64,000 nt of DNA from Flavobacteriales bacterium UBA6057 (GTDB taxonomy: Bacteria; Bacteroidota; Bacteroidia; Flavobacteriales_G; Salibacteraceae), in the NCBI GenBank assembly GCA_002428995.1, contig DIYJ01000011.1, positions 186,001 through 250,000 on the forward strand. The letters are read 5' to 3'. Below, in pieces: positions 17,701-26,960 of this stretch (its first letter is position 1; each line of letters starts with the position of its first letter). The notes beneath the pieces were generated by a model. That model ran no database searches and was not told the DNA's origin. It saw nothing but the letters and a program-made list of their open reading frames with translations. The position numbers and the translations under genes are program-made.

Positions 17701-18570
17701 TTATCCCAAATATGCTTTCAGCAGTTTACTGCGAGAAGTATGTCTCAGTCTTCGGATGCCCTTTTCCTTGATCTGGCGCACGCGCTCTCGTGTGAGGTCA
17801 AACAGCTCTCCAATTTCTTCCAGGGTCATTGGGTGTTTTCCCGTCAGTCCAAAGTAGTAGCGAATAACGTCTGCTTCTCTTTCGCTCAATGTGGCCAGGC
17901 TGCGTTCAATTTCTCTTCTCAGTGATTCATTCAACAGTGTAGACTCAGGATTGTGAGCAGTTTCACCTTCCATCATGTCATACATGTTTCGATCGTCATC
18001 ATCTGCTCCGGGAAGAGGAGCATCCATGGATACGTGCCTTCTGTTGTTCTTGATGTTTTGCTTAACATCAGACTCCTGCATTTCAAGTGTTACTGCCAAC
18101 TCGTCTGCTGTGGGCTCACGTTCAAGGGTCTGCTCCAGCTTGGCATAAGCACGGTTGATCTTATTGATGTTCCCGATCTTATTCAGCGGAAGCCTTACGA
18201 TGCGCGCCTGCTCCGCAAGGGCTTGCAGAATGGATTGACGAATCCACCAAACTGCGTAGGAAATAAACTTGAATCCTCTGGTCTCATCAAAGCGCTGAGC
18301 AGCCTTGATCAATCCGAGGTTACCCTCATTGATCAGGTCTGGAAGACTCAGTCCCTGGTTTTGATACTGTTTCGAAACGGAGACAACAAACCGGAGGTTT
18401 GCCCGAACCATTTTGGCAAGCGCCACCTGATCTCCTTGTTTGATTTTTCGAGCGAGTTCGACCTCTTGCTCTGCGGTGATCAGCTCCTCACGTCCAATTT
18501 CAGTGAGGTATTTATCAAGAGATGCAGTCTCTCGATTGGTAATCTGTTGGGTGATCTTTAGTTGGCGCAT
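17701..18570 (-). CDS. rpoD: Primary RNA polymerase sigma factor, RpoD/SigA family
   Basis: A 289-residue sigma-70 factor lacking region 1.1, which is the usual form in Bacteroidota. It shows region 1.2 (DKYLTEIGREELITAEQEVELARKI in part), region 2 with NLRFVVSVSKQY, LIQEGN-like LINEGNLGLIKAAQRFD and YAVWWIRQSI for -10 recognition, region 3 and region 4 with the helix-turn-helix TLEEIGELFDLTRERVRQIKEK. The promoters in this window (TTG / TAnnTTTG) are the type it is known to read. It is flanked by hairpins and so is transcribed alone. Confidence 0.96.
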   Translation of the reverse strand: MRQLKITQQITNRETASLDKYLTEIGREELITAEQEVELARKIKQGDQVALAKMVRANLRFVVSVSKQYQNQGLSLPDLINEGNLGLIKAAQRFDETRGFKFISYAVWWIRQSILQALAEQARIVRLPLNKIGNINKINRAYAKLEQTLEREPTADELAVTLEMQESDVKQNIKNNRRHVSMDAPLPGADDDDRNMYDMMEGETAHNPESTLLNESLRREIERSLATLSEREADVIRYYFGLTGKHPMTLEEIGELFDLTRERVRQIKEKGIRRLRHTSRSKLLKAYLG

Positions 18571-18604
18571 GGACAGTATTTTTCCTGCGATAAAGAAAGA
18601 TCAA

Positions 18605-18632
18605 ACACCCCCGATTATTATTTCGGGGGTGT
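18605..18632 (-). terminator. Hairpin between pnp and rpoD
   Basis: ACACCCCCGA (18605-18614) pairs perfectly with TCGGGGGTGT (18623-18632), loop 8. On the minus strand it is followed by a T-rich but interrupted stretch. Likely terminator of pnp; it sits 35 bases before the rpoD start. Confidence 0.7.
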
Positions 18633-18686
18633 GAGTGTTTTAAAGATGGTCGTGTTGAAAGCGCCTCTTCGGGCGTTCAGCCGAAC

Positions 18687-20828
18687 TTAGGAAGCCGTCT
18701 TCTCTGGACGCTCTGGTCGTGGAATCAAGACCTTTCTGGAGAGTCTCAGCTTACCAGATTTTGCATCCACTTCGATCAGCTTCACCTTGATCTCTTCTCC
18801 TGTCTTGAGCACGTCTTCAACGTTCTCGATGCGCTTCCAGTCGATTTCAGAAACGTGGAGAAGACCTTCCTTACCTGGAAGGATTTCGATGAAGGCTCCA
18901 AACGCTACAATGTTCTTCACTTTACCGAGGTACACTTCACCAACTTCTGGCTTGGCAACAATGCCTTTCACCCAGCTCATGGCAGCGTCCATGCCTTCTT
19001 TGTTGTCGCAAGCGATATCAACGCGTCCCTTGTCACCTTCTTCTGTGATGGTGATGGTGGTTTCGGTCTTCGCCTGGATTTCCTGGATTACTTTTCCGCC
19101 TGGGCCGATCACTGCACCAATCTGATCTTTGTCGATCCAGATGGTTTCGATGCGAGGAACGTGCGGCTTGTAGTCAGCGCGTGGCTCAGACATCGTCTCT
19201 ACCATTTTACCCAAGATGTGCATACGGCCTTCCTTCGCTTGAAGCAATGCTTTTTCCATCACTTCGTAAGAAAGTCCATCTACTTTGATGTCCATCTGGC
19301 AGGCAGTAATTCCGTCTTCTGTTCCGGTTACTTTGAAGTCCATATCACCGAGGTGATCTTCATCTCCAAGGATGTCAGACAGAATTGCATACTTGTCTTC
19401 GTTGTCCATGATGAGACCCATGGCGATTCCACTTACAGGCTTCTTGAGTTTTACACCGGCATCCATCAGTGCGAGTGTTCCAGCACAAACCGTTGCCATG
19501 GAAGAAGATCCGTTGGATTCGAGGATGTCACTCACAACACGCACGGTGTAAGGATTGGTTTCATCCGTAGGAATCATTGTCTTGAGTGCTCTCAGAGCGA
19601 GGTTTCCGTGACCGATCTCTCTTCGGCTTACGCCTCTGATAGGACGCGCTTCTCCGGTGGAGAAAGGAGGAAAGTTGTAGTGAAGCAAAAACTTCTCACT
19701 TCCCTGGTGGAAGGCACCGTCAACCGTTTGCTCATCCAGCTTTGTACCCAGTGTTACGGTAGTCAGCGATTGAGTTTCACCTCTGGTGAAGATCGCTGAA
19801 CCATGTGTACCTGGAAGGTAGTCTACTTCACACCAGATGGGGCGGATATCAGTAGTACCACGTCCATCCAGTCGCTTACCTGTGGCCAAAACCATATCGC
19901 GCATGGCCTTCTTTTCAGTCTTGTGGAAGTACTTTGAAACCAAAGGCTTCTTTTCGTCCTGCTCTTCTTCAGGAAGCGTTTCGAGGAAAGAATCTCTCAA
20001 TGCTTTGAAGGCATCGCTGCGATCGTGCTTGGCGCTTGCTGAAGCAGCAATCTCGTAACACTTGTCGTAGCAGAATTCGTGTACTGCCTTTTCGAGGTCA
20101 GCATCGTTTACTTCGTGCTCATACTCACGCTTCTCTTTCGCCTTTTCAATCTTAGACGCCAGCTCTACCTGAGCTGCGCAGTGGCGCTTAATTTCATCGT
20201 GGGCGAACTTGATGGCATCCAGCATGTCTTGCTCGCTTACCTCTTTCATTTCACCCTCTACCATCATGATGTTCTCAGCAGTAGCGCCTACCATGATGTC
20301 GAGATCCAACTCCTCCATTTGCGCGAGCGTTGGATTGATGATGAACTCTCCGTTCAATCTACCAACACGCACCTCTGAAATTGGACCTGCAAAAGGAAGG
20401 TCAGAAACAGCAATAGCTGCTGAAGCTGCCAAACAAGCCAGTGCATCTGGTTGAGTTTCGCGATCTGAAGAGATCAGGTTAACAACCATCTGTGTATCAG
20501 CGTGGTAATCGTCTGGGAAGAGCGGACGAAGCGCTCGGTCAATCAATCGTGCAGTAAGAATCTCTCCATCTGTAGGACGAGCTTCTCGCTTGAAATAACC
20601 TCCAGGATATTTTCCGGTGGCGGCAAATTTTTCTCGATACTCAACGGTCAGCGGAAGAAAGTCGATTCCTTCTTTCGCTTCTTTATTTGATACAACGGCT
20701 GCGAGCAGCATGGTCTTTCCCTGCTTGATAACAACAGATCCATCTGCTTGCTTGGCGAGTTTGCCAGTTTCTATGATAATGTCATCACCGTTCTCAACAG
20801 GGATGATTTGTTGGGTTCCAATTAACAT
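18687..20828 (-). CDS. pnp: Polyribonucleotide nucleotidyltransferase (PNPase)
   Basis: A 713-residue phosphorolytic 3'-5' exoribonuclease. It has two RNase PH-like domains (e.g. RPLFPDDYHADTQMV and RPIRGVSRREIGHGNLA), a KH domain with IGAVIGPGGKVIQEI near residue 555 and a C-terminal S1 domain (GEVYLGKVKNIVAFGAFIEI). The tail is shorter than in E. coli. I chose ATG 20828 (MLIGTQQI); an in-frame upstream ATG at 20882 would run through a hairpin and is rejected. It follows rpsO, the classical rpsO-pnp arrangement. Confidence 0.96.
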   Translation of the reverse strand: MLIGTQQIIPVENGDDIIIETGKLAKQADGSVVIKQGKTMLLAAVVSNKEAKEGIDFLPLTVEYREKFAATGKYPGGYFKREARPTDGEILTARLIDRALRPLFPDDYHADTQMVVNLISSDRETQPDALACLAASAAIAVSDLPFAGPISEVRVGRLNGEFIINPTLAQMEELDLDIMVGATAENIMMVEGEMKEVSEQDMLDAIKFAHDEIKRHCAAQVELASKIEKAKEKREYEHEVNDADLEKAVHEFCYDKCYEIAASASAKHDRSDAFKALRDSFLETLPEEEQDEKKPLVSKYFHKTEKKAMRDMVLATGKRLDGRGTTDIRPIWCEVDYLPGTHGSAIFTRGETQSLTTVTLGTKLDEQTVDGAFHQGSEKFLLHYNFPPFSTGEARPIRGVSRREIGHGNLALRALKTMIPTDETNPYTVRVVSDILESNGSSSMATVCAGTLALMDAGVKLKKPVSGIAMGLIMDNEDKYAILSDILGDEDHLGDMDFKVTGTEDGITACQMDIKVDGLSYEVMEKALLQAKEGRMHILGKMVETMSEPRADYKPHVPRIETIWIDKDQIGAVIGPGGKVIQEIQAKTETTITITEEGDKGRVDIACDNKEGMDAAMSWVKGIVAKPEVGEVYLGKVKNIVAFGAFIEILPGKEGLLHVSEIDWKRIENVEDVLKTGEEIKVKLIEVDAKSGKLRLSRKVLIPRPERPEKTAS

Positions 20829-20849
20829 GTTTCCAATAGTGTAGATATG

Positions 20850-20877
20850 AAAAAAGGCAATCGTTGCATTGCCTTTT
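20850..20877 (-). terminator. Hairpin between rpsO and pnp
   Basis: On the minus strand AAAAGGCAAT, GCAACG loop, ATTGCCTTTTTT. It looks like an intrinsic terminator or attenuator of rpsO with read-through into pnp, or a processing hairpin. Confidence 0.65.
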
Positions 20878-20896
20878 CCCATCAGTTTCTAGTTCT

Positions 20897-21166
20897 TTAT
20901 TTTCTGAGCTTCAACTCTTTGATGATCGCTCGATAACGCTCAATGTCCTTATTCTTAAGGTAGTCGAGCAAGCTTCTGCGCTTACCAACCATTCTGATCA
21001 ACGCCTGCTGTGTGTTGAAGTCTTTGCGGTTCTGCTTCAGGTGACCTGTAAGGTGCTCAATGCGCTTGGTAAATAACGCGATTTGTCCTTCAGCGCTTCC
21101 CGTATCGGTAGCTGACTTACCGTGCTTCTTAAAAATCTCTTGCTTGTCTTCGTTGCTCAAATACAT
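20897..21166 (-). CDS. rpsO: 30S ribosomal protein S15
   Basis: An 89-residue S15, usual length. It contains the 16S rRNA-binding pattern DTGSAEGQIALFTKRI, LTGHLKQNRKDF and the RRSLLDYLKNKD segment. It binds helix 22 of 16S rRNA early in 30S assembly. A promoter lies 32 bases upstream and pnp follows downstream. Confidence 0.97.
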   Translation of the reverse strand: MYLSNEDKQEIFKKHGKSATDTGSAEGQIALFTKRIEHLTGHLKQNRKDFNTQQALIRMVGKRRSLLDYLKNKDIERYRAIIKELKLRK

Positions 21167-21197
21167 CTTGTTTCCGCGTCTTTTCTTAAATGGGGCG

Positions 21198-21224
21198 CAA
21201 AGATATAGATTTACTTCTTGTCAA
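21198..21224 (-). promoter_or_regulatory. Promoter of rpsO
   Basis: Minus strand TTG (21222-21224), 16 bases, TATCTTTG (21198-21205). The -7 box is a perfect TAnnTTTG; the spacer is one base shorter than the usual 17-23. Confidence 0.6.
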
Positions 21225-21237
21225 TGAGTGGATTAAC

Positions 21238-22083
21238 TCATTTTTTAAGCATCGTGAGCAATTGATGCAGCTTCGATTTCAGTTCACCGCGTTCCACGAT
21301 GAAATCGAGGAAACCATGTTCCAAAACAAACTCAGCGGTCTGGAAGCCTTCAGGCAGGTCTTTCCCGATGGTTTCTTTCACTACTCGTGGCCCTGCGAAA
21401 CCGATCAAAGCTCCTGGTTCAGAGATGTTGAAATCACCGAGCATGGCAAAGGAAGCAGTAACACCGCCCGTTGTTGGATCAGTGAGCAGCGAAATGTAAG
21501 GCAGTCCCTTTTCTGAAAGCTGAGTGAGCTTAGCAGAGGTTTTGGCCATTTGCATCAGCGAGAAAGCAGCTTCCATCATTCGTGCACCACCTGATTTGCT
21601 GATCATGATGAACGGCAAATCATTTTGGATCGCGTGATCAATAGCTCGCGCAATTTTTTCTCCAACTACAGAACCCATGCTACCACCGATGAAACCAAAA
21701 TCCATGCAGCAAACCACCACCTTCATGCGGTTCATAGATCCTACGGCTGAACGCGCAGCATCCTGCAACCCGGTTTTCTTGATCGTTGATGCGAGTCGAT
21801 TGGTATACTTCTTAGTGTCCTCAAATCCCAAAGGATCGCCAGAGGAAAGGTGTGGATCCAGTTCCTTGAACTTATTTCGGTCGAATAGAATCTGGAAATA
21901 CTTGTGAGAGTTTATTCGCTCGTGAAACCCACAGTTTTCGCAAACCCAAAGTGATTGTGCATGTTCTTCAGAGCTCACAACGTGGTTGCAGCTTCTGCAC
22001 TTGTACCATAATCCTTCTGGAGTTTCCTTCTTTTCCTGTGTTGGGGTGCGAATACCCTCGGTCATTCGTTTAAACCATCCCAT
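21238..22083 (-). CDS. accD: Acetyl-CoA carboxylase carboxyltransferase subunit beta
   Basis: A 281-residue crotonase-fold subunit that, with AccA, moves the carboxyl group from biotin to acetyl-CoA to make malonyl-CoA for fatty acid synthesis. The N-terminal zinc ribbon is intact (KCRSCNH and VCENCGF), and the carboxylase core has GGSMGSVVGEKI, SGGARMMEA and DPTTGGVTASFAMLGD. accA is not in the window. It has its own -7 box upstream and follows the tamL gene by 55 bases. Confidence 0.96.
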   Translation of the reverse strand: MGWFKRMTEGIRTPTQEKKETPEGLWYKCRSCNHVVSSEEHAQSLWVCENCGFHERINSHKYFQILFDRNKFKELDPHLSSGDPLGFEDTKKYTNRLASTIKKTGLQDAARSAVGSMNRMKVVVCCMDFGFIGGSMGSVVGEKIARAIDHAIQNDLPFIMISKSGGARMMEAAFSLMQMAKTSAKLTQLSEKGLPYISLLTDPTTGGVTASFAMLGDFNISEPGALIGFAGPRVVKETIGKDLPEGFQTAEFVLEHGFLDFIVERGELKSKLHQLLTMLKK

Positions 22084-22103
22084 TTATAACCCCGTTTAGC
22101 GGG

Positions 22104-22111
22104 CAAAGCTA
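22104..22111 (-). promoter_or_regulatory. -7 promoter box of accD
   Basis: Minus strand TAGCTTTG, an exact TAnnTTTG, 20 bases before the start codon. No clear TTG at the expected distance. Confidence 0.5.
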
Positions 22112-22138
22112 TACCAATATTCCAGAATAGGAAGGCGA

Positions 22139-24685
22139 TCAGAATGGATAACCGATGGCCAGATTCAAAGTGCTTTGGATACCACGATAGGTTGGAAGCG
22201 GGTCAAGTCCCTGATCCACACGCACTCTGGAAGCCTCAGCCCTGAATTCATTTGTCTTCTCTTTGGGCTGAAAAAGCCAGGGTTGAAAAGCCCAACGTTC
22301 GCCTGCCGGCAAGGCAGGATTCCTCAATTGCATTCCCCAGTCCAGGCGAATGATGAAGAAGTTGAAATTCAACCTCAGACCCATTCCAGGAGCAATGGCC
22401 AAATCTTCCGGAAACCTTCGGACAGAGAACTCTGCATTTGGTCGCTGCGGGTCATAACGAAGCAGCCAGATGTTTCCGATATCAGCAAAAACAGCGGCCT
22501 CTACAATGTCTGTCAACCCGAGGCGATACTCCAGGTTTAGTTCCAGGTGCATTTCACCAACCTGGTCAATGGCGATCACATTTGTGTCAGCCGCAGACCC
22601 TGGCCCCAGGGTTCGAATGTTCCAGGCACGGATGCCGTTGGAGCCACCACCAAAAAAACTACGATCAAAAGGCAGAGCGTTCAAGTTGGTGAGCGGAACA
22701 CCCACGCCTCCATAGAATCTGTAAACAAACCGGGTGTTTTTATCAAGCACATTCACCTTCACAGCATCAAGGTCAACCTTCACATATTGAGCGAAGCGAA
22801 TGTTATTGATCAGGTAACTGTTGGTGGAGTCTACAAAGTTTCCTCCCAGCGTTTGCGAAGCCAGGCGAGCCAGATTCCCAGCCCATTCCAGGTTGGCCTT
22901 GTAGTAATAGAAGTTTTTGAGCTCGTTGTCCAGATCCTGGGTAGAGTAGGAGTAGGAGAGGCGTGAGGCTGGAATGAGGTGGTCGTTGAAACTGTTGATC
23001 AGCAGCGAGTTGTTGGTGTTCTGAAGCTTCAGTTCAAACTCAGGGTCTTTGTCCAGTTGGATAAGGCTGATGTCTACGGGCGCAAAGGTCAATTGATCCT
23101 GATCGCGAATTCTTCCAGAGATAAAGTAAGAAGCATTCAGGAGGTCGCGCAGGTAATCGGGACGTACTTGCCGGTCTACCGTCACCGCAATCGATGTCTT
23201 AGGCTCTTTGAACCACGCCAAACGTTCAGTAGTCTTCTGAAACAGAAAATCAGGGATGTCGAGCCTCACTTCCATACCGATCTGGTAAGTGTTGAAAGGC
23301 GTGAAGGTTTCGATCGTTTCCGAAGATGAATTCTCTGTTTGTGTGACAGTACGCTGTGCTTCCAGTCCACCAAAAAGGCTCACATTCAGCTGTTCCGCTC
23401 CTCTCAGGAGGTTCTTGTTCTGGTAGTTCACCGATCCAGAGATTCCGAGGTTTCCTGAGCGGTTTGTTCCGGTCGCTTCTACCGTCACACTCTGCTTTGG
23501 CGCCATCGAGAGGTTAATGCGCGTGTCCAGCAAAGGCTCTCCGCTTTCAACGGGTTCGTAGCGTATGTCAATGAACCTGAAGTTGTTGAGAGACTTGAGG
23601 CGACCGTAGGTGTATTGCGTTTGCTTGGTGGAATAGAGGTCTCCAGGAGTAATGCGAACCGTGCGTGCCAATCGGAATGGCCTGACCGGTGGTTTGCCCC
23701 GAGACAGAATGGTGTAGCCCCGAATGGAAATGGTATCAGGTGCAACCTGCGAAACAGCCTGCGCATCATAGACCGGATTGATGAATACATCATTGATGCG
23801 ATACTTGACGTGCCGGACCGAAACGATGGAATCTTTGCCGTTGACCTGTTTGCTCTCGCGAAGGTTGCGCAACCTCACGGCCACATCATAGCGCATGCCT
23901 TTTACATTGGTATCGATGTCGAAGATCACGTGTATTTTTTCGAAGGTGTAATACCCATGATCCTTCATCCAGGTAGTAAGTCGCGAGCGTTCCTGTTCAA
24001 AGGTCTTGGTGTCAAAGCGATCGCCTCGGTTCAGCTTGCTGTTCAGCTCCTTTTCGCTCACCATGGTACGCAAAGCCGTGTCTTCCAGGGCGAAACTCAG
24101 CTTCCTTAGTCGATAGGGCTTCCCGCTGTACACATAGTAATGCATCTCAACGGTGTTTTCATCCTTAATGGCTACAGCTTCTACTCTGGATCTGAAATAG
24201 CCACTGCTCTTCATGAACCGCTCAATCTGATCGGTGCTTCTTTCAAACAGCGTTTGCTCAAACAGCACCGGTGCTTCTCCCACCGTATTTTGAAGGAAGT
24301 TTTTCCGTTTGGTGCCATCCTTCATGCGGTTGGCGGTGTTCCATGCTGCCAGGTGGAAAGGAATAATGCCCGCGACCTTTCTGTTCGGTTTCTGGCGTAA
24401 CAAGGCAAGCAAATCTTCTTCTGATACCTCCGGCTCCTCGATTTCATCGCTTCCGAAACCCTGCTTCATTTGCTTTTTTGAGTAGACCAAAGCTCGTTTT
24501 ACACCACCGGCATTGCTGTCTGCGAATTCTTCAGGGCTCTTGATTCCCGAACTGAGGTGAATGACGTTTTTCACCACCAGGTGTTCTCCTTCGTTCACAT
24601 AGCGTGTCGGATTGCAGCCAGTGACCAGAAGTAGCGCGGCCACCACGAAGACCAGGGCTTTGAGAATATGTAGGACAGGCTTCAC
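22139..24685 (-). CDS. tamL: TamL, lipoprotein of the BamA/TamA (Omp85) superfamily
   Basis: An 848-residue outer-membrane protein. It begins with a lipoprotein signal peptide ending VTGC (Cys24 as the lipid-modified residue), then CNPTRYV, POTRA-like repeats (about 30-430) and a C-terminal 16-stranded Omp85 barrel with SFFGGGSNGIRAWNIRTLGPGS, the family's lid-lock region, and GMGLRLNFNFFIIRLDWG. TamA-type proteins work in insertion of outer-membrane proteins or lipid transport with TamB; the lipidated TamL is specific to Bacteroidota. No tamB is in the window. I chose GTG 24685, since an upstream ATG at 24739 would run into the divergent gene and the -7 box at 24700 leaves a short leader. 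Confidence 0.85.
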   Translation of the reverse strand: MKPVLHILKALVFVVAALLLVTGCNPTRYVNEGEHLVVKNVIHLSSGIKSPEEFADSNAGGVKRALVYSKKQMKQGFGSDEIEEPEVSEEDLLALLRQKPNRKVAGIIPFHLAAWNTANRMKDGTKRKNFLQNTVGEAPVLFEQTLFERSTDQIERFMKSSGYFRSRVEAVAIKDENTVEMHYYVYSGKPYRLRKLSFALEDTALRTMVSEKELNSKLNRGDRFDTKTFEQERSRLTTWMKDHGYYTFEKIHVIFDIDTNVKGMRYDVAVRLRNLRESKQVNGKDSIVSVRHVKYRINDVFINPVYDAQAVSQVAPDTISIRGYTILSRGKPPVRPFRLARTVRITPGDLYSTKQTQYTYGRLKSLNNFRFIDIRYEPVESGEPLLDTRINLSMAPKQSVTVEATGTNRSGNLGISGSVNYQNKNLLRGAEQLNVSLFGGLEAQRTVTQTENSSSETIETFTPFNTYQIGMEVRLDIPDFLFQKTTERLAWFKEPKTSIAVTVDRQVRPDYLRDLLNASYFISGRIRDQDQLTFAPVDISLIQLDKDPEFELKLQNTNNSLLINSFNDHLIPASRLSYSYSTQDLDNELKNFYYYKANLEWAGNLARLASQTLGGNFVDSTNSYLINNIRFAQYVKVDLDAVKVNVLDKNTRFVYRFYGGVGVPLTNLNALPFDRSFFGGGSNGIRAWNIRTLGPGSAADTNVIAIDQVGEMHLELNLEYRLGLTDIVEAAVFADIGNIWLLRYDPQRPNAEFSVRRFPEDLAIAPGMGLRLNFNFFIIRLDWGMQLRNPALPAGERWAFQPWLFQPKEKTNEFRAEASRVRVDQGLDPLPTYRGIQSTLNLAIGYPF

Positions 24686-24699
24686 GCTATATTTGGTGC

Positions 24700-24707
24700 C
24701 AAAGCTA
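24700..24707 (-). promoter_or_regulatory. -7 promoter box of tamL
   Basis: Minus strand TAGCTTTG, exact match to TAnnTTTG, 14 bases before GTG 24685. It supports the GTG start. Confidence 0.5.
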
Positions 24708-24729
24708 CATTTTAAGCAATCTGTGTACC

Positions 24730-25491
24730 GTGGTGTCAAATGCTGAGATAAAACTTCTACGTAACCTCTCTAAGAAGCGCTTTCGAGAAAAGCATGGACA
24801 GTTTCTCATTGAAGGACCAAAGCTGCTGGAAGAAGCAGCAGCGAGCGAGTGGAACATTGCCAAGGTGTTTGCCTTGGAGTCTGAGGTTGACCGTGTGGAA
24901 TCCATAGCTCCCGGAGTTCCCGTGAGCGTGATGGAGCCACCTGTCATCAAGGAAATTACGCAGCAGGTAACACCTTCCGGTATCATCGCGCTGCTGTCAA
25001 TTCCTTCACGAGAATTGGAGCTTTCGCATCTTTTTCAAGAGCCCGTGCTTCTCCTGGATGGATTGCGAGATCCGGGAAATGTTGGTACGATCCTCCGTTC
25101 CGCTGATTGGTTTGGAGTGAGAAGGGTGGTGTTGTCCAATGATTGCGTGGACATTTATAACCCAAAGGTGGTGCAGTCATCAATGGGCTCCCTGTTCCGT
25201 GTGCAGGCCTATTATGCTGATCTCGAAGAAATACTGAAGGACCAGAGTGCCAATGGAAAAACGCTCAGAGTTGCAGGAGCCGCTCTTCAGGGACAGCTAT
25301 TGGACACCGGCAAAGGATTAAATGTGGATGCCATTATCATCGGCAGCGAATCGCATGGCATTCGGCCCGAACTTCTGGAAGTGTGCAATGAATTAGTCCG
25401 TATTCCCGGTGGTGAGCATGGTACAGAGTCTTTGAATGCTTCCATCGCTGCATCCATTCTGCTGTATCAGTGGCTTAGCCCTCGAAGTTGA
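24730..25491 (+). CDS. TrmH/SpoU-family RNA 2'-O-methyltransferase (RlmB-like)
   Basis: A 253-residue SPOUT methyltransferase with an N-terminal substrate-binding domain (KRFREKHGQFLIEGPKLLEEA) and the three SpoU motifs: NVGTILRSADWFG, IIGSESHGI and IPGGEHGTESLNASIAASILL. It methylates a ribose 2'-OH in rRNA or tRNA using S-adenosylmethionine; the exact target cannot be told. Start is GTG 24730. It is divergent from tamL and its 3' end overlaps porT by 17 bases in convergent orientation. Confidence 0.88.
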   Translation: MVSNAEIKLLRNLSKKRFREKHGQFLIEGPKLLEEAAASEWNIAKVFALESEVDRVESIAPGVPVSVMEPPVIKEITQQVTPSGIIALLSIPSRELELSHLFQEPVLLLDGLRDPGNVGTILRSADWFGVRRVVLSNDCVDIYNPKVVQSSMGSLFRVQAYYADLEEILKDQSANGKTLRVAGAALQGQLLDTGKGLNVDAIIIGSESHGIRPELLEVCNELVRIPGGEHGTESLNASIAASILLYQWLSPRS

Positions 25492-26191
25492 AAGCCAGGA
25501 TAAACATGCGCGGCTTGGCCAGTTCGATGGGATCGGAGTAGGGAGTGTCATCCTGGAAGCTCACATCGTTTAATCCCCATCCGAATCGTAGTTCTGGAGT
25601 GAATTTGAAGTATTCCAGAAAGCAATCGAACCCGATGCCTATTTCAGCGATGTAATTGTCGCGCTTGAGTTTTACCACAAACTCCCCTTCTGCATTCAAC
25701 GAATTATCCACGTCCGTTTGGGAAGCCAGATCGATGCTGTATTTGAATCCCGCAAATACATAGGTGGCGAAGTTGTTGAGGCGAGCCGATCTGTATTTGA
25801 TGGACAAAGGGATGTCCACATAAGTAGACTCCACCGTCTTCGTTTCAATCGGCTTTAAGCCCCCGTCAGGATCGATGAAGGTGTACTCCAAGTTCCGTGA
25901 GGCAAACGATATTCCCGGTGTGAATCGCAGGCCGAAGAATTTTCCCATGTGAAGTTCCGAGACAATGTTGATGTTGAAGCCCGGTTGAGCTCTCACTTCA
26001 AGGCTTGCGAGGGAATCTGTGTTCGCCAAGTTTTGCTCTACAACGAGTCCGTGACTGGAGACACCAAGGGAGAATCCGAAGTGCACCCACTTGTTGTCAA
26101 ACTTCGGGAGATTGTCAGGCACATCTTTCTGGGCCATGCTTTGAAAGCATGAGCACAGAACCATCAACAGCAAGAAGCCGAATGCGCGCAT
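25475..26191 (-). CDS. porT: PorT, T9SS-associated outer-membrane beta-barrel
   Basis: A 238-residue protein with a signal peptide (MRAFGFLLLMVLCSCFQSMAQ) and an eight-stranded barrel of the PF13568 type: HFGFSLGVSSHGL..., FGLRFTPGISFASRNLEY, YVDIPLSIKYRSARLNN and ELRFGWGLND. PorT is needed for type IX secretion in Porphyromonas and Flavobacterium, and the neighbour ubiE is a conserved partner in the phylum as I recall. The T9SS cargo genes at 46902 and 49816 agree with a working system. It follows ubiE by 31 bases. Confidence 0.82.
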   Translation of the reverse strand: MRAFGFLLLMVLCSCFQSMAQKDVPDNLPKFDNKWVHFGFSLGVSSHGLVVEQNLANTDSLASLEVRAQPGFNINIVSELHMGKFFGLRFTPGISFASRNLEYTFIDPDGGLKPIETKTVESTYVDIPLSIKYRSARLNNFATYVFAGFKYSIDLASQTDVDNSLNAEGEFVVKLKRDNYIAEIGIGFDCFLEYFKFTPELRFGWGLNDVSFQDDTPYSDPIELAKPRMFILAFNFEG

Positions 26192-26222
26192 CAGAGGGCA
26201 AAAAAACGAAAGCTAGCTGAAA

Positions 26223-26960
26223 TTATTTTTCAGCCAGGTAAATGGTGGCAATGCCAAAGGTGAGTCGATATTGCCGAATGTTTTGGTAACCGACCTCCTT
26301 CAGAATGTCCATGAATTCCTGTCCTTCGGGAAACGCGTTTACCGATTCGGGAAGGTAGGTATAGGCTCGACTGTCTTTAGAAACCAGTTTCCCGATGGAA
26401 GGGAGTATGAAGCGGAAGTAGAAATTGTAAACCTGTTTCCATGGAAACGAAGCGGGCTTGGAAAACTCAAGCACGGCCACTGCATAGTTGGGCTTCAACA
26501 CCCTCCTGATTTCCTTCAATCCGTTTTTCAGGTTTTCGAAATTTCGGACTCCAAAGGCCACGGTGATGGCATCGAAGGTGTCATCCGGGAAGGGCATGTT
26601 TTCAGCATCGCCCAATTCCAGGCGGATCAGGTTGTCCAGCGTGCGCTTTTTGATCTTCTGCTTTCCAACCTCCAGCATGCCCGCGCTGATGTCTACACCA
26701 ATGATGCTTTCTGGTTGAAGCTTTCGAAGCTCGATGGCAAAGTCTGCGGTGCCGGTGGCCACATCCAGAATGGCCTTGGGTTGATAAGGTCGCAAGAGTC
26801 TCACAGCCTTACTGCGCCACAGCTTATCAATGTTCAGGCTTAAGAGGTGATTGAGCAAATCATAGCGTACACTGATGTTGTCGAACATCTGAGCTACTTG
26901 CTCCTTCTTGCTGCCATCTTCTGAGTATGGCTTTACCCGTTCTGCTCCTACTTCGCTCAT
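26223..26960 (-). CDS. ubiE: Demethylmenaquinone methyltransferase
   Basis: A 245-residue SAM-dependent methyltransferase for the last step of menaquinone synthesis. It has MFDNISVRYDLLNHLLSLNID at its start, the SAM-binding ILDVATGTADFAIEL, GVDISAGML, and PDDTFDAITVAFGVRNFEN. Start ATG 26960 overlaps the trkH stop by one base (TAATG), so the two are coupled; the longer upstream frame lies inside trkH and is rejected. Confidence 0.93.
   Translation of the reverse strand: MSEVGAERVKPYSEDGSKKEQVAQMFDNISVRYDLLNHLLSLNIDKLWRSKAVRLLRPYQPKAILDVATGTADFAIELRKLQPESIIGVDISAGMLEVGKQKIKKRTLDNLIRLELGDAENMPFPDDTFDAITVAFGVRNFENLKNGLKEIRRVLKPNYAVAVLEFSKPASFPWKQVYNFYFRFILPSIGKLVSKDSRAYTYLPESVNAFPEGQEFMDILKEVGYQNIRQYRLTFGIATIYLAEK

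Noticed and set aside
18855..19799. Long open frame on the plus strand (314 codons)
   Set aside because: It lies wholly within pnp on the other strand and its product shows no domain; it is a shadow of a conserved gene.
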